Notes under the pieces: generated by a model | What the model saw: the letters and a program-made list of their open reading frames with translations, nothing else | Database searches by the model: none | Told to the model about the DNA's origin: nothing | Assembly (NCBI GenBank): GCA_905221605.1 | Contig: CAJNDS010002218.1 | Location: 40,001-104,000, forward strand | Source of the DNA: Symbiodinium natans | Taxonomy: Eukaryota; Sar; Dinophyceae; Suessiales; Symbiodiniaceae | DNA length: 64,000 bases | Reading direction: 5' to 3' | Position numbers and translations under genes: made by a program | In this document: one piece after another, positions 1 through 13,200 of the stretch | How positions within the stretch are numbered: the first letter of the stretch is position 1 | How the letters are laid out: each line of letters begins with the position of its first letter

Positions 1-105
1 GTTTAGGGTTTAGGGTTTAGGGTTTAGGGTTTAGGGTTTAGGGTTTAGGGTTTAGGGTTTAGGGTTTAGGGTTTAGGGTTTAGGGTTTAGGGTTTAGGGT
101 TTAGG
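1..105 (+). repeat. TTTAGGG array at the window edge
   Basis: Fifteen near-perfect TTTAGGG units. Orientation is that of a right-hand chromosome end, so at the left edge it is interstitial, not this contig's telomere. Confidence 0.95.
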
Positions 106-1240
106 GTGTAGGGACCTGGAGTGAAAGCCGTGTCTTTGGGGGTTTTTTTGGCTTTGTCTGAGGACCGCGAGGATGACTGAAACTTATCACCAGGTGGTAG
201 CCAGGGGGCTTTAGGGTTTAGGGTTTGGGGTTTGGGGTTTAGGGTTTAGGGTTTAGAGCTAGGGTTTAGGGCTTAGGGTTTGGGGTTGAGGGTTTATAGG
301 GCTTAGGGTGTAAGGGCGGGGGCGCAGTGTATGGGCCCATCTTCCCCGAATGTGGCCTTGATAGAGGCCCTTCTTTGTTTTTGTTTTTTTTTTTTTGGGG
401 GGGGGGGGGGGCCTTACACCTACAACACCCAAAACGCTAAACCCTGAACCCTTAAACCTAAAAGCTAAACCCTCAACCCTAAACCCTCCACCTCCGTAAA
501 CCCACCCTCCCTGACACCTCCCCGGTTCTTTATGAAACGTAAGTTCAGAGTTGAGTGCAGAAGAAGTGCCCCGCGCAACAATGCTCCTGGACCTCAACCC
601 AACCCCACAACGTGTGAGACCATTTTCACTATTTCACCCGGGTATGGGTTTTAGGTTTTAGGATTTATAGGGTATAGGGCTCAGGGTCCACGCTGAACCT
701 TACACCCCTAAGACCCTAAACCCTAAACCCTCAACCCTAAACCCTAAAGCCCTAAAACCCTAAGCCCAAAGATCCCATGCCAGAAGACCCTGGTCACCTC
801 TCACACCGAAATCCCTTCAGCCGCAAACCCCCAGGCCCCAAGGAGCTGTGTTCCAAGCAAGAGACCCTAGGTTTAGGGTTTGGGGTTTGGGGTTTAGGGT
901 TTAGGGTTTAGGGCATGCCGAAAGGACGAAATTCCTTAACACTTAGGGTTTAGGGTTCAGGGTTCAGGGTTTAGGGTTTAGGGTTAGGGTACAGCCCCCT
1001 CAACCCACCCGCAAAAAATTCTATCCCTACAGCGCTATACATAGACCACTGTAAACCATTTTGATCCATAAGAAAGACCACGATCCCTAAAGCCTCAATA
1101 CCGAAACTTTAAACTACAAAACGTAACCCTTATGCCTCAGCCCCAGATGTTTCAAAACTACATAGAAAAATCCCCTAGACGCTAAACCCTACGCCCTAAA
1201 CCCTAAACCCTAAACCCTAAACCCTGTATCCTTTGTCTCT
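105..1240. repeat. Degenerate telomere-like DNA
   Basis: Mixed TTTAGGG and CCCTAAA variants with short unique stretches (about 110-200, 500-600, 780-870, 1000-1150). No exon recognised. Confidence 0.6.
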
Positions 1241-1249
1241 AAAGCCCTA

Positions 1250-4200
1250 ACTGCCCCCAGCGCCTTGACGATGAAGCGGAGCGACGCGCCCAGGCTCGCG
1301 GAGACCACGCCGGCTGCGTCCTCCGGAGCCAAGCTTCAAGAATTTGTTTTCCGAGTAGGGTTGTTGCCCTAAACCCTAAACCCTAAACCCTAAACCCTAA
1401 ACCCTACACCCTAAACCCTAAGCCTAAACCCTAAACCCTGAGGACTTCGATGGCTTCGGGAATTGGCATTTGGGGTTTAGGCTCAGGGAGCTTACAGCCT
1501 TCAGGGTTAGGGCTTCAGCCTTTCTGGGTTTAGGGCTTACGGCCTTTAAGGTTCAAGGTTTAAGGCTTTAAGGGTTTTAGGGTTTAGGGTTTAGGGTTTA
1601 GGGTCTAGGGTTTAGGGTTTAAGGGTTTAAGGGTTTAAGGGTTTAAGGGTTTAAGGGTTAGGGCTTCGGGTTTAGGGTTTAGCGTATAGAGCCCTTCGGG
1701 GCTTTCAGGAGTTCAAGACCTCGGGGGAAGCGGGCAGGTAGCAGCAACAAGTCCAAGCCTCCAAACCCTGAAAGCCCTCAAGCCCTGTGCTCCATGACCT
1801 GAAGAACCCTAAACCCTAAACCCTAAACCCTAAACCCTAAACCCTAAACCCTAAACCCTAAACCCTAAACCCTAAACCCTAAACCCTAAACCCTGAACCT
1901 AAGCTCCAGAATCCTAAGCCCGAAAACCTTAAACCTTAAACCCAAATTCCCAAAGCAGCCCGAAGCCCTGTAGGCCCTGAAACTCGTAAGCCTGAAAAAC
2001 TATCCCCGCGAAACCGAAACCCTATGAACTATAAACCCTAAACCCTAAACCTTACACCTGAACCCTGAACCCTAAACCCTAAACCCTGAACCCTGAACCC
2101 TAAACCCTAAACCTTAAACCCTAAACCCTAAATCTGGCGGTGCAGTGTGAGCCACTCCCTCACTCCATCAGATGAAGCAGCAAATTCTGACACCCGAATT
2201 ACTAAACCACAAACCATACACTTTCTGGGCCCTAAAACCCTAAACCCTGAACCCTGAACCCTGAAAAGCCTGAACCGTGCCCCCTCATTCGGCCCTACAA
2301 CCCGAAACCCCAGACCCTAAACTCTCTAGGCCCGAAAATCCTAAACCCTAAGCCCTAAACTCTCTAGGCCCTAAAATCCTCAACCCTGAACCCTAACCTC
2401 TCTAGGCCGAAAAGTAGAGCCTAAATGCTACGCCCTAAAACCCTCTAGACCCTAAACCCTAAACCCTCATACCCTTACCCCTAAACCCTAATACCCTAAA
2501 GCCTAATTAAACCCTCATACCCTTAACCCTAAAACCCTAAAACCCTAAAACCCTAAAACCCTAATACCCTAAACCCTAAACCCTAACCCTAAACCCTAAA
2601 CCCTAAACCCTAAACCCTAAACCCTAAACCCTAAACCCTAAACCCTAAACCCTCCTTGGGCCCTGAGAAGATGAACCCCGGAGTTCCAAGTGAAGCCACG
2701 CCTCGCCGCCATTCTTGCGCAGGACGACGTGCGCAGAGCCGTTCTGACCTGGGAGGCTTAGGGCTTAGGGTTAGGTTTATGTAGGTTAGGGTTTAGGGTT
2801 TAGGGTTTAGGGTTTAGGGTTTAGGGTTTAGGGTTTAGGGTTTAGGGTTTAGGGTTTAGGGTTTAGGGTTTAGGGTTTAGGGTTTAGGGTTTAGGGTTTA
2901 GGGTTTAGGGTTTAGGGTTTAGGGGGTTTAGGGTTTAGGGTTTAGGGTTTAGGGTTTAGGGTTTAGGGTTTAGGTTTAGGGTTTAGGGTTTAGGGTTTAG
3001 GGTTTAGGGTTTAGGGTTTAGGGTTTAGGGTTTAGGGTTTAGGGTTTAGGGTTTAGGGTTTAGGGTTTAGGGTTTAGGGTTTAGGGTTTAGGGTTTAGGG
3101 TTTAGGGTTTAGGGTTTAGGGCTTGGAGTTTAGGGCTTAGGTCTTAGGGTTTAGGGTTCAGGGTTCAGGGTTTAGGGTTATGGTGTAGGGTTTTGGGTTT
3201 AGGGTGCAGGGTTTAGGGTTTAGGGTTTAGGGTTTAGGGTTTAGGGTTTAGGGTTTAGGGTTTAGGGTTTAGGGTTTAGGGTTTGGGATTCAGGGTTCAA
3301 GAACAAAATTGTTCACCGGGCTTTGGGGCTTGCGGTTTAGGGTTTAGGGTCTAGGGTTTAGGGTGTTGGGTTCAGGGGGCGAGTTATTCTTCACTTTCAT
3401 CACTGCTTTGATATCATTTCGCTCAATGCTTTCGCTTAGTCTTTTGTCTACGGATGGAGTGAGCACATGAATGAGTGACTTTCTTGATCGCGCAGAATCC
3501 ATCCACGTTTTATTAAGGGTACCCCTTCTGGGGGCTGGCTACTTTACACAGGAACCCAGAACCTGCAACACAAGTCTTCAAAAGGGTACCGTCGGGCTAC
3601 CAAGTTTTAAATTTGTAAGCGAGCGAACGAAAACTAGACCCAGGAGGAACCTAGGAAGAAAAAGGGTACCCTTTTTGCCTAAAGCCTAAACCCTCAACCC
3701 TCAACCCTAAATCCTAAACCCTAAATCCTAAACCCTAAATCCTAAACCCTAAATCCTAAACCCTAAACCCGCCCCAAGTAAAGTGCGGAGACCCTTGGGC
3801 CCAAACCAAACTCCAGCTTGTTGATGGCCGACGCCCCGGCTTCCGACCAGCCCGGCTCCAACCCGGTCAGGTTCACCTGCCAAGCCCTAAACCCTAAACC
3901 CTAACCCTAAACCCTAAACCCTATGTTCCCCTGAATTATACCCCAATCAACCCAAGGACTCACCACATCAGAACCCTCTAAGGGACTCTTTCTTGCAAAC
4001 TCTTGGGCTAAACCCTACACCCTAAGCCCTTCACCCTAAACCCTAAACCCCTAAACCCCTAAACCCCTAAACCCCTAAACCCCTAAACCCCTAAACCCCT
4101 AAACCCCTAAACCCCTAAACCCCTAAACCCCTAAAACTTGCAAGAGGGACTCGGGGCCCCGATCAGAAACAAAATCAGAGCAAGGGCTTAGGGTTTAGGG

Positions 4201-7200
4201 AAGAAGGGGGTCAGGTTCAAACCCTAACCCTAAATCGAATTTGAGCCATAAAGGCTAAAGCCCTAAAGCCTAAAGCCTGAAGCCCAAAACCTAAAGCCTA
4301 AACCCCTAAACCCTAAACCCTTAGATCCCTAAACCCCTAATCCCCTAAACCCTCAAGCCTCCTCAGGGCAAGGTGGGGGGGGGGGGGGGGCTCTATTGTC
4401 GGCTTCTTAAGGAAAGGGGAGGGTTCAAGGTGGGGGTAAGTAACCCAAGGTTCGCTAATACTCCCCACTACTCCCTAAGGTCCCCTAAGTTTCCCTAAGG
4501 TTGCCTAGGTCCCCTAACCCCTTCATAACCCTAAACCCTAAAACCTGTGTAGGGTTCAGGGTTTCGGCTTTAGGGTTACCCTTAGGCTTGTGCCCCTGGG
4601 TTTTGGGGACCCTTGTTCATCCTCGTCTGAGGGAAGATGAGGGCCATAGAAGGAGGATGCTGAGGGAACCTCTTAGGGAGGGTACTTTGGGATGTTCACC
4701 CTTATACTAACAGTCCTTCATAGGGATTATACTAGGGGGGGGGGGTACTTTTAATCCCTATGAAGGACTGTTAGTGTAAGGAGGAGCATCCCAAGGCGTA
4801 CGTTATTAGGGGTCGGACTAGGACTCCCTTGATTCCCATGACCGCCTCATCCTTAGGGTCGATAGTCGGTCCCAAACCCAAACCCCTAAACCCTAACCCC
4901 TAACCCCTAACCCCTAACCCCTAACCCCTAAACCCTAAACCCTAAACCCTAAACCCTAAACCCAACACCCCTGCACACCCCACCCTCTGGACCCCACCCC
5001 CCCCCCCCCCCCCAAAAAAACAAAAACAAAAACAACAAACGCCCCTTAACAAAGCAAGGCTAGACCCTGATTCCAAAAAAGAAACTGACACCCCTAATCC
5101 ATAAAGCCCTCAACCGTGGACCTCAAAAGCCAGAACGCCCAAACTTCCCCGAAACCCGAAACCCCAAAAGCCCGAAGCCTATACCCTGAACCCCAAAAAC
5201 CCTAACCCCCCAAAATCGCTAAACCCTCAACCCTCAGCCCTATAACAGACGCATTGGCAGCCCCGAGAGGGTGCTCTTTGGGTGTTGATTTTTCAACAAA
5301 GGTGTTGGCAGTGCGGGCTTCCAAGGCCCGGAGGTCTTTGTCCTCTTCGTGGATTCCATCCAAGATATCGCAACGAATGTCCGTCAATCTGGCAGCAGCG
5401 CAAACTGCATGGGGTACGCCTGCGTTTCTTTGAGGTCCTTGGTGCCGGTGACCTTCTTTTTGCCATTCTTTTTGCCATTCTTGTTGACCTAGCGCTTCAC
5501 CATTCGCGGATTCTCTTTGTCACTTCCCCTCAACTGGAGGATCTTGCCAGCTTGAACCCCAAAGCCCGCAAACCCTAAAATCTATGAACCCCAAACCCTA
5601 TAAACCCTAAACCCCATGCCATAAACCACACAACGTCTAAACCCCAAACCCTATTAATCCTATCAACCCCATCAACCCGATAATAAACCCCTATGAACCC
5701 GATCAACCCCATTCAACCAACTAATGCTATTCCATCCACTCTAGACCCTAGACCCTAGACCCTAAACCCTAAACCCTAAACCCTAAGCCCTAAACCCTAA
5801 ACCCTAAACCCTAAACCCTAAACCCTAAACCCTAAACCCTAAACCCTAAACCCTAAACCCTAAACCCTGGGGCTGAGCGGGGACTGCCTGGACCTCCTCG
5901 AGCGTGATGCCTGACGCCACATGTGCAGGAGCTTGCTGGGCTCAGATGGTTTAGGGTTTAGGGTTTGGGGTTTGGGGTTTAGGCTTTAGGCTTTAGGCTT
6001 TAGGGTTTAGGGTTTAGGGCTTAGGGTTTAGGGTTTAGGGTTTAGACGGCTTAGGGTTTAGGGTTTCGGGTTTCAGGTTTCGGGTTTCGGGTTTAGGGTT
6101 TAGGGCTCATCAAGCCTGGCATGGAGTTCAAGGTCTCGATGCAGCGGCTTGGTCTCGGGTGCAGCGACTGCTGCTTTTAGGGTTTAGGGTTTAGGGTTTA
6201 GGGTTTAGGGTTTGGGGTTTGGGGTTTGGGGTTTGGGGTTTGGGGTTTGGGGTTTGGGGTTTGGGGTTTGGGGTTTGGGGTTTGGGGTTTGGGGTTTGGG
6301 GTTGGGGGTCTGATCCAGAACTGGCAACAACGCCCGCGCCTTGCACCGTGTTGGACACGTACATCTCCAAGACTAAGTGGTGGGCGAACCTGATGAAAGC
6401 AGTCGGTCTGGGTTCAGGGCTTTGGGCCCTATAGTCCCCTGATCCACAAACCTTAAAACCCTCCAAACCCGCTGAAAACCCCGAAAACCCCTAAACCCTA
6501 AACCCTAAACCCTAAGCCCTAAACCCTAAGCCCTAAGCCCTAAGCCCTAAGCCGTAAGCCCTAAACCCTAAACCCTGAACCCTGCCCTAAACCCCTAAAC
6601 CCCTAAACCCCGAAAGCCCTAAACCCTACACCCTGCAAACCCTGCAAACCCTCAACCCCAAACCTGAACCATCCGCCCCAGCCGAACCATGAAATCTAGG
6701 TTCCTGAACCCAAAACCCTAAACCCTAAACCCCAAACCCTAAACCCTAAACCCTAAACTCTAATGGCTCGTGCCGCGTAGCATGTGCTTGATCACCTGCA
6801 CAGTGTACTCCGCCTGGCACAGAGCTGGGTGGCGGTTGATAGATCTCTGAGGCTCTTGAAGCCCTGTCAAGCCCTAGGGTTCTAGGGTTTAGGGTTTAGG
6901 GTTTAGGGTTTAGGGTTTAGAGTTTAGGGTTTAGGGTTTAGGGTCTAGGGAACCCTTAGACCCTAAGACCCTAAACCCTCGACCCTGAAAGCCTAAAACT
7001 CTAAAGCTCAAAAGCCCTAAGACCCTTAAAGCCTCAGACCCTTAATGCCCTAAAGCCCTAAGACTCTTAAAAACCCTAGAGCCCCAAAGCCGCACACCCT
7101 CCAACCCTGAAGCCCTTAGTACGTTAAATGATCACTTCAGGAAGAGGGAGGTGGGTGCCCAATACGGGGCTCCTACGAAGGGTTTATGGCTCAGGGTTAA

Positions 7201-10200
7201 AGGTTTGGGGTTTGGGGTTTAGGGTTTAGGGGCTTAGGGCTTAGGGTTTAGGGCTTAAGGTTGAGGGTTAGGGCTTAGGATTTAGGGTTTAGGCGGTTTA
7301 GGGCTTTAGGGCAGGAAGGGATATGAAGGGGTTGCTTCTGAGAAGTGCCCAAATCAGACCCTGCTTCAGGTTTGGCCCTGTGAGGAGTCTCTCTGTGTTA
7401 GCCAACTTGAACCCTAGGGTATCCCTAAACCCAAAACCCTATACCCTGGCCCTAAACCCCAAACCCCAAACCCTAAACCCTAAGCCTTAAACTTATAGGG
7501 TTCATGGTTTAGGGTTCAGGGTTTAGGGCTAGGGTTTGGGGTAAAGGGTTTAGGGCTGAGTGTTTAGGGTTCAGGGTTTGGGGTTTAGGGTCTAGGGTTT
7601 AGGGTTCAGGGTGTGGGGTTTAGGGTTTAGGGTTTAGGGTCTAGGGTTCAGGGTTTTGGGTTCAGGGTTTAAGGTTTGGGGTTTGGGGTTGAGGGCTTCG
7701 GGTTTAGGTTTAGGGCGCAGGGAACCCATGAACGACCTGCAGAGTCTTGCTACGTAGTGACGGCTGGCTCCATTTCGAGCACGGAGGGCCGACGTCCGAC
7801 GTAAACTGCTCCTAAACCCCTACCTTGAAGTGTTTTAGGATTTAGGGTTTAGGGCTACACTAAACCTTAGTCAAACATCAAGGCCCAAAGCACTAAAACC
7901 AAAACTCAAAGACGAAGGCCCCCAAACTCCCTGAAAGTCTTACCCTTCCACCCTGCTCCCCCCCCCTCCGCCAAGCCCTAAGTCTATAAACCCTGTAAAA
8001 CCTACAAACCCTATAAACCCAACCATAAACCCTGCAAGCCCCATAAACCCTGTAAACCCTACCAAAAGCCCTGTCAACCCTTACAAAAAAAACCCAAAAA
8101 AAACCCTGTCATCAATCCTACGAAAGACCCTAAACAGATCCTACTAAACACCCTTTCACTCCTATAAACCCTGCTAAAACACCTCAAACATAAACCTTAA
8201 CAGCCCTATGACCTTTATCAACCCGAGAACCCCTACCAAGAACCCTATAAACCCCATAAACCCTGCAAACCCCACAAAAAACCCTACAAACCCTACAAAC
8301 CCTGTGAACCTTATAATCCCTACTAAAGCCCTTAAAAAAAAACCCTACAAATCCAATAAATCCCGTAAACCCCAATAAACCCTTCATTCGGGCCGTGAGG
8401 GAAGCACGGTCGGACCGGAGAATGTGAGATAGCCGCAACGTTGCGATGAAAGGCTATGGAGGTGAATCTCGCAGATGGACAAAGCCCGCGAATGCGTGCT
8501 GCCAGTAACCTGCAAGTGTAGGGAGTCGTTTTGTTCGCAGCCTCACCACCTGCCCTCGAACTGCGGCACAGCTTGCTGCAACTCCTCCGAGTCCATGAAG
8601 GACGGGCCTTTGCCCTGCTGGGTCATTCTGTGTCGCCTCTGCTGTAGGGGTGCTGCCCTATAAACCTAATAGACCCTAAGCCCCCTATTAAACACCTCAT
8701 AAACAACCGCAAAACCTCGATAAACACTGTAGACCCCACAAACCCTGCAAAGCCTGAAAAAAACTACTAAAAACCCTATAAGCCCTATAAACCCAACTAG
8801 AAATCATCAAAAATCCTAAAAGACCCCAAAACCCCAAAAACCCTATAAACCTACGAAAAGCTCAAAAAAAAACCCTATGAACCCCATAAACCCCCCCCCC
8901 CCAAAAAAAAAAAAAAACTACCAAAAACCCCAAAAACCATCTAAACCCAACTAAAAGCCCTAACAAGCCCATAAATCCCATAAACGCTAAACACCCTACC
9001 AAAAACCCGAAAGAACCTGTAAAACCTTAACAACAAGAAAAGGAGCCTCGTTCTCCGTGAGCGGCTTGGGCTTGCAGCTGTGCTGCAGCCTGGAAGCGCG
9101 CATGCACGGACGTTGTTTGCAGAGAGGCTTAGGGTTTAGGGTTTAGTGGTTTAAGGTTTGGGGTTTAGGGGTCAGGGTTGCTTACGGGTTAGGGCTCAGG
9201 TTTTAGGGTTGCGGTTTAGGGTTTAATTAGGGTTTCGGGTTCAGGGTTTGGGGTTTGGGGTTTGGGTTTGAGGTTTAGGGTCTAGAGATTGGAGTTTAGG
9301 ATTTAGGGCTTAGGGTGTACAGGGTTCTGGGTTTTACAGGGTGCAGGGCTTGTAGGGTTTAGGGTTTTCGGTCTTATAGGGCTTAAGGTCCATGCATCTC
9401 AATAGGGAATACCTGGTCCTTAAAGCACCTCCTAGAAAAGGATTTTGTGGCCAATGTATACAACAATGAGGTACATGGACCGGGCTTAGGGCTCAGGGCT
9501 TGGGGCGTAGGGCTTCGGGCTTAGGGCGTAGGGCTTAGGATTTAAGGGGTTTAGGGTTTAAGGGGTTTAGGGTTTGGGGTTTAGGGCTTAGGGTTTAGGG
9601 CTGCTTAGGGTCGGCTTATAATTATAGGGCTTGGGGTTTAGGGTTCAGGGTTTAGGGGGACTGAAGACATGGGGGTACTAACTTGGAACTTGGAAGGAAC
9701 CAGTTCCCTAGAGAAATTTCTCCCTCAAAGTCGCCAGCACCCAAGATGCAACCATTTGGGGTCTAGGGTTTAGGGTTTGGGATTTGGGCTTTGGGGCTTA
9801 GGGTATAGGATCTACGGTTTAGGGTTTAATTAGGGCTTAGGTTTTAGGGTTTAGGGCTTAGCGTTTGCCCAAAAAAGGGCCGCCACTAACTCCCGGGCAA
9901 AGGAATAGCTCAAGACCACTTAACTCCCGGGTCAGGGACCCATTCTAAAACCCCTAATCCCCAAGTATACCGTATTCAACCCCAAACCCGAAACCCGAAA
10001 CCCGAAACCCCAAACCCTAAACCCCCAAACCCTAAACTCTAAACCCCAAACCCTAAACACGCAAAACCCGAAACCCGAAACCCCTGCGTTGAGCTGGGCG
10101 TTCCGGACGGGCCGAGATCGCTGTCGCCCAGGATCTCTGACCTGAATGTCGTGGGACTGCGGCACCCCAAGCCCTAAACCCGTTTAGGGTTTAGGGTTTA

Positions 10201-13200
10201 GGGTTTAGGGTTTAGGGTTTAGGGTTTAGGGTTTAGGGCTTAGGGCTTAGGGCTTCGGGATGAAGATGTCCCTATAAAGCCAGAATCAAGGGACTACAGG
10301 AGGGGCCCTTATAAGGGACCTCAGAAACTTTTTTGGTGGGTTATTTGGGGGCTACTTAGGTGTATAGGGACTTAGGGTTCAGGGCTTAGGGTTTAGGGTA
10401 GATACAGGATTTATATAGGGGAATAAGATTAAGGGTCCCTTCGAGGAATCCCTCCTTGTACCCCTTCACTGTTAACCCTGAACCCTCCTACACCCTAAAC
10501 CTAAATCAAGGTCTTAGGGTTTTAGGGCACGGGGCTCAGGGTTCCAAGAAAGTTCATCACAGGTCGCAGGCTCCTCAAGGCCGACTCAGATTCCCTTAAT
10601 CGCTGCTGATATTTCGATGCCAGCTGGATGTGCTGCGTGTTGCTCAATGTCATCATCTGTAAGGTCAGCCCAGGGAGTGTTCCTGAGCTGAATCTCCTCA
10701 CGGGGTGCGTAGTTCGGATGTCCGTGGTCGATGAGGTACTGGACACGTTGGTTAATCCACAAGTCGCCGAATTGGTTCAGCCAAGAGGCAGCCTTGCGAA
10801 CTAACTTGTGTGCTTTCCCCTCGACGTACCCTGGGCTGATCGCAACAAAACCTCCGCCTTTGTGCAGGTCTTCGTCTAAACGGGTCAGAGGGGTGTTCGG
10901 ATCTTCCTTAACAAGTTCAGACGACAGCACGTCCCACAAACACTTCGGCAACGTCCTCCACCAGAAGAGATCCCTGTACTCATTGGGGGTGAGCACTTGA
11001 TCGAGCTTGATTGACCTTCTGTACCGAAGCGAATAGAAATACGTGTTCGTGCCTGGGTAAAGGGAGAAGCAAGCCCGGCTTATACCACTTACATCCGCTT
11101 GTGGGGTTAGGGTTTGGGGGTTTTGGGGTTTTGGGTTCAGAAATGAGACATATGTCGCCCAGTGCGCAGCGAAGCACGCCAACGCCGCATTCACGGGGCT
11201 GGCATGTTGGACACTTCAAACCCCAAACCCTAAACCCCCTAAACCCCCTAAACCCCCTAAACCCCCTAAACCCCCTAAACCCCCTACACCCCCTAAACCC
11301 CCTAAACCCCCTAAACCCCCTAAACCCCCTAAACCCCCTAAACCCCCTAAACCCTAAACGGTTTAGGGTTTAGGGTAACTCTCCTAGGATTTTGATTTTA
11401 AAGAGGGCTTAGGTTTTTATAGGGTTTATAGGCTTCATGGGTATGACAGGGTTTGCAAGGCTTACAGGGCTTAAAGAGCTTGCGCTCATATTGGTTTTTG
11501 AGGGCTTAAAGGCTTTCTGGGGCTTCTAGACAGTAGGCTTTGCAGGGGTCTAAAGGGCTGAGCGATTGGAATGTTCCCACTTATACTAACAGTCCTTCAT
11601 GCAGATTCTAGTACCTCCTATTCGAATGCTTCTTAAGGACTGGCAGTAGAAGGAGGAAAATCCCAACACATAAACCCTAAACCCTAAACCCTAAACCCCA
11701 AGCCCCAAACCCTACATAAACCCCATAAACCACATAGTATCTAAACCAAAAAACCCTGAATTCTAGGAAAAACCAACAAAAATGCCGCGAAAAGCTCGCG
11801 AGCCGAGGGGCACCACGCGGGCCAGCTCCGAGGAGCTCGCAGCGCGCTGCTCCGGCTCCTGAGGGGGAGGGGAGGAGGATTTGCTTAGGTTGTCGGGTTT
11901 AGGTTGTAGGGTTTAGGATTTAGGGTTTAGGATTTAGGGTTTAGGGTTTGGGGTTTAGGGATACAATGTAGAGAGAGAGGGAGATATGCGCGTGAAGAAA
12001 TTGTAGGGGCTGCAAAGTTTTTTTTGGCCTGTCTAGTTCTCGGTTGTTGAGGTCATAAATGTTTGAAGGGTTCCGGTGTTTTACCGTCTTAGCCTTTGTA
12101 GGGTTTAGAGTAATTTTTCAGTCATGGGTTCCCCGACTCCCTTAAACAACCTTAATTAGGCGTAAGTATCCCTAAATAGCCAATGTTATGGGGGGGAACC
12201 GGGAGGTGGGGGGGGGGTGGGGGTGACAGTATGGTAGTAGGGGAACCCGGAACCCTAAACCCCACGGGGGGTGGGGGGGGGTAGTAGGGGAGACCATGAT
12301 TTAGTGGTCGTGACTGAGGCCAGGATTTCCGAGGGTTTGGGGCTTAGAGCTTTGGGATATTTTAGGTTTAGGATCGACTGCAAAGCCCCAGCCTACGAAA
12401 CTCTCTAAACTCTAAACCTCAATGCCCCCAATTCAACCCAAAACCCTGCACCAAAACCACCTTAAATCTAAACACGACCCTGCACCCTTAACCCTAAACC
12501 CTAAGCCCTAAACCCTCAAGCCGCTGTAAGTTGAAACTATTCAAAAGTGAAAACGAAACTCCTCGAAACTCCCCGAAACTTTCCCCGGACCTGAACCCTC
12601 AATAATTTCAATATTCAACAGTCACAAACGAAGCTCCTCGAAACTTTCCCCGGACCTGAACCCTCAATAATTTCTAAAAACCCTCAACCCTAAACCCTCG
12701 ACCCCGAACCCCAAACGGGGCGACCTGCGGCGCGGCAGCCGCTTTGGGCACCGGCGGGGCCCCAGGCTTCCTTGAGGGTCGGGTTTGTCAGGCGGGGGGA
12801 TTTATAGGGTCTAGGGTTTAGGGTTTTAGGGTTTAGGGTTTAGGGTTTAGGGTTTAGGGTTTAGGGTTTAGGGTTTAGGGTTTAGGGCTTAGGGCTTAGG
12901 GCTTAGGGCTTAGGGCTTAGGGTTTAGGGTTTAGGGTTTAGGGTTTAGGGTTTTGGAAATTTGGGTTTAGGGCTTTGGGTTTGGGTTCCGTTTTGGGTTT
13001 TAGGGGGTCTTGGTGTAGGGTTTGAGGCTGAACTTTAGGTGTTGTTGTTGTGGGTTTGTGGGTTTTCTTATGCGGTTCATGCAGGTTTGCAGGTTTCTAG
13101 AAGGTTTGTGGGAGTCATGTAGGGCCTACGCGGATGTAGGGGTCTAGGTTCTGGAGGGTTTATGACAGGCTTCGCGCTTTTATAGGTGTGCAGGGTCTCG

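Noticed and set aside
1-105. The window begins at a chromosome end
   Set aside because: A left-hand telomere reads CCCTAAA on the + strand; here it is TTTAGGG, and similar arrays occur throughout.
6191-6466. Proline-rich ORFs reading NPKPQTPNPKPQ and their glycine-rich complements (also 16697, 36586, 11011, 47030)
   Set aside because: They are translated telomere-like repeat.
7730-7820. Island reading SVLEMEP as a gamma-COP exon ('VxVxMEP')
   Set aside because: It lies between two gamma-COP exons (9047-9082 and 6770-6813) that join directly in phase, so it cannot be that part of the protein.
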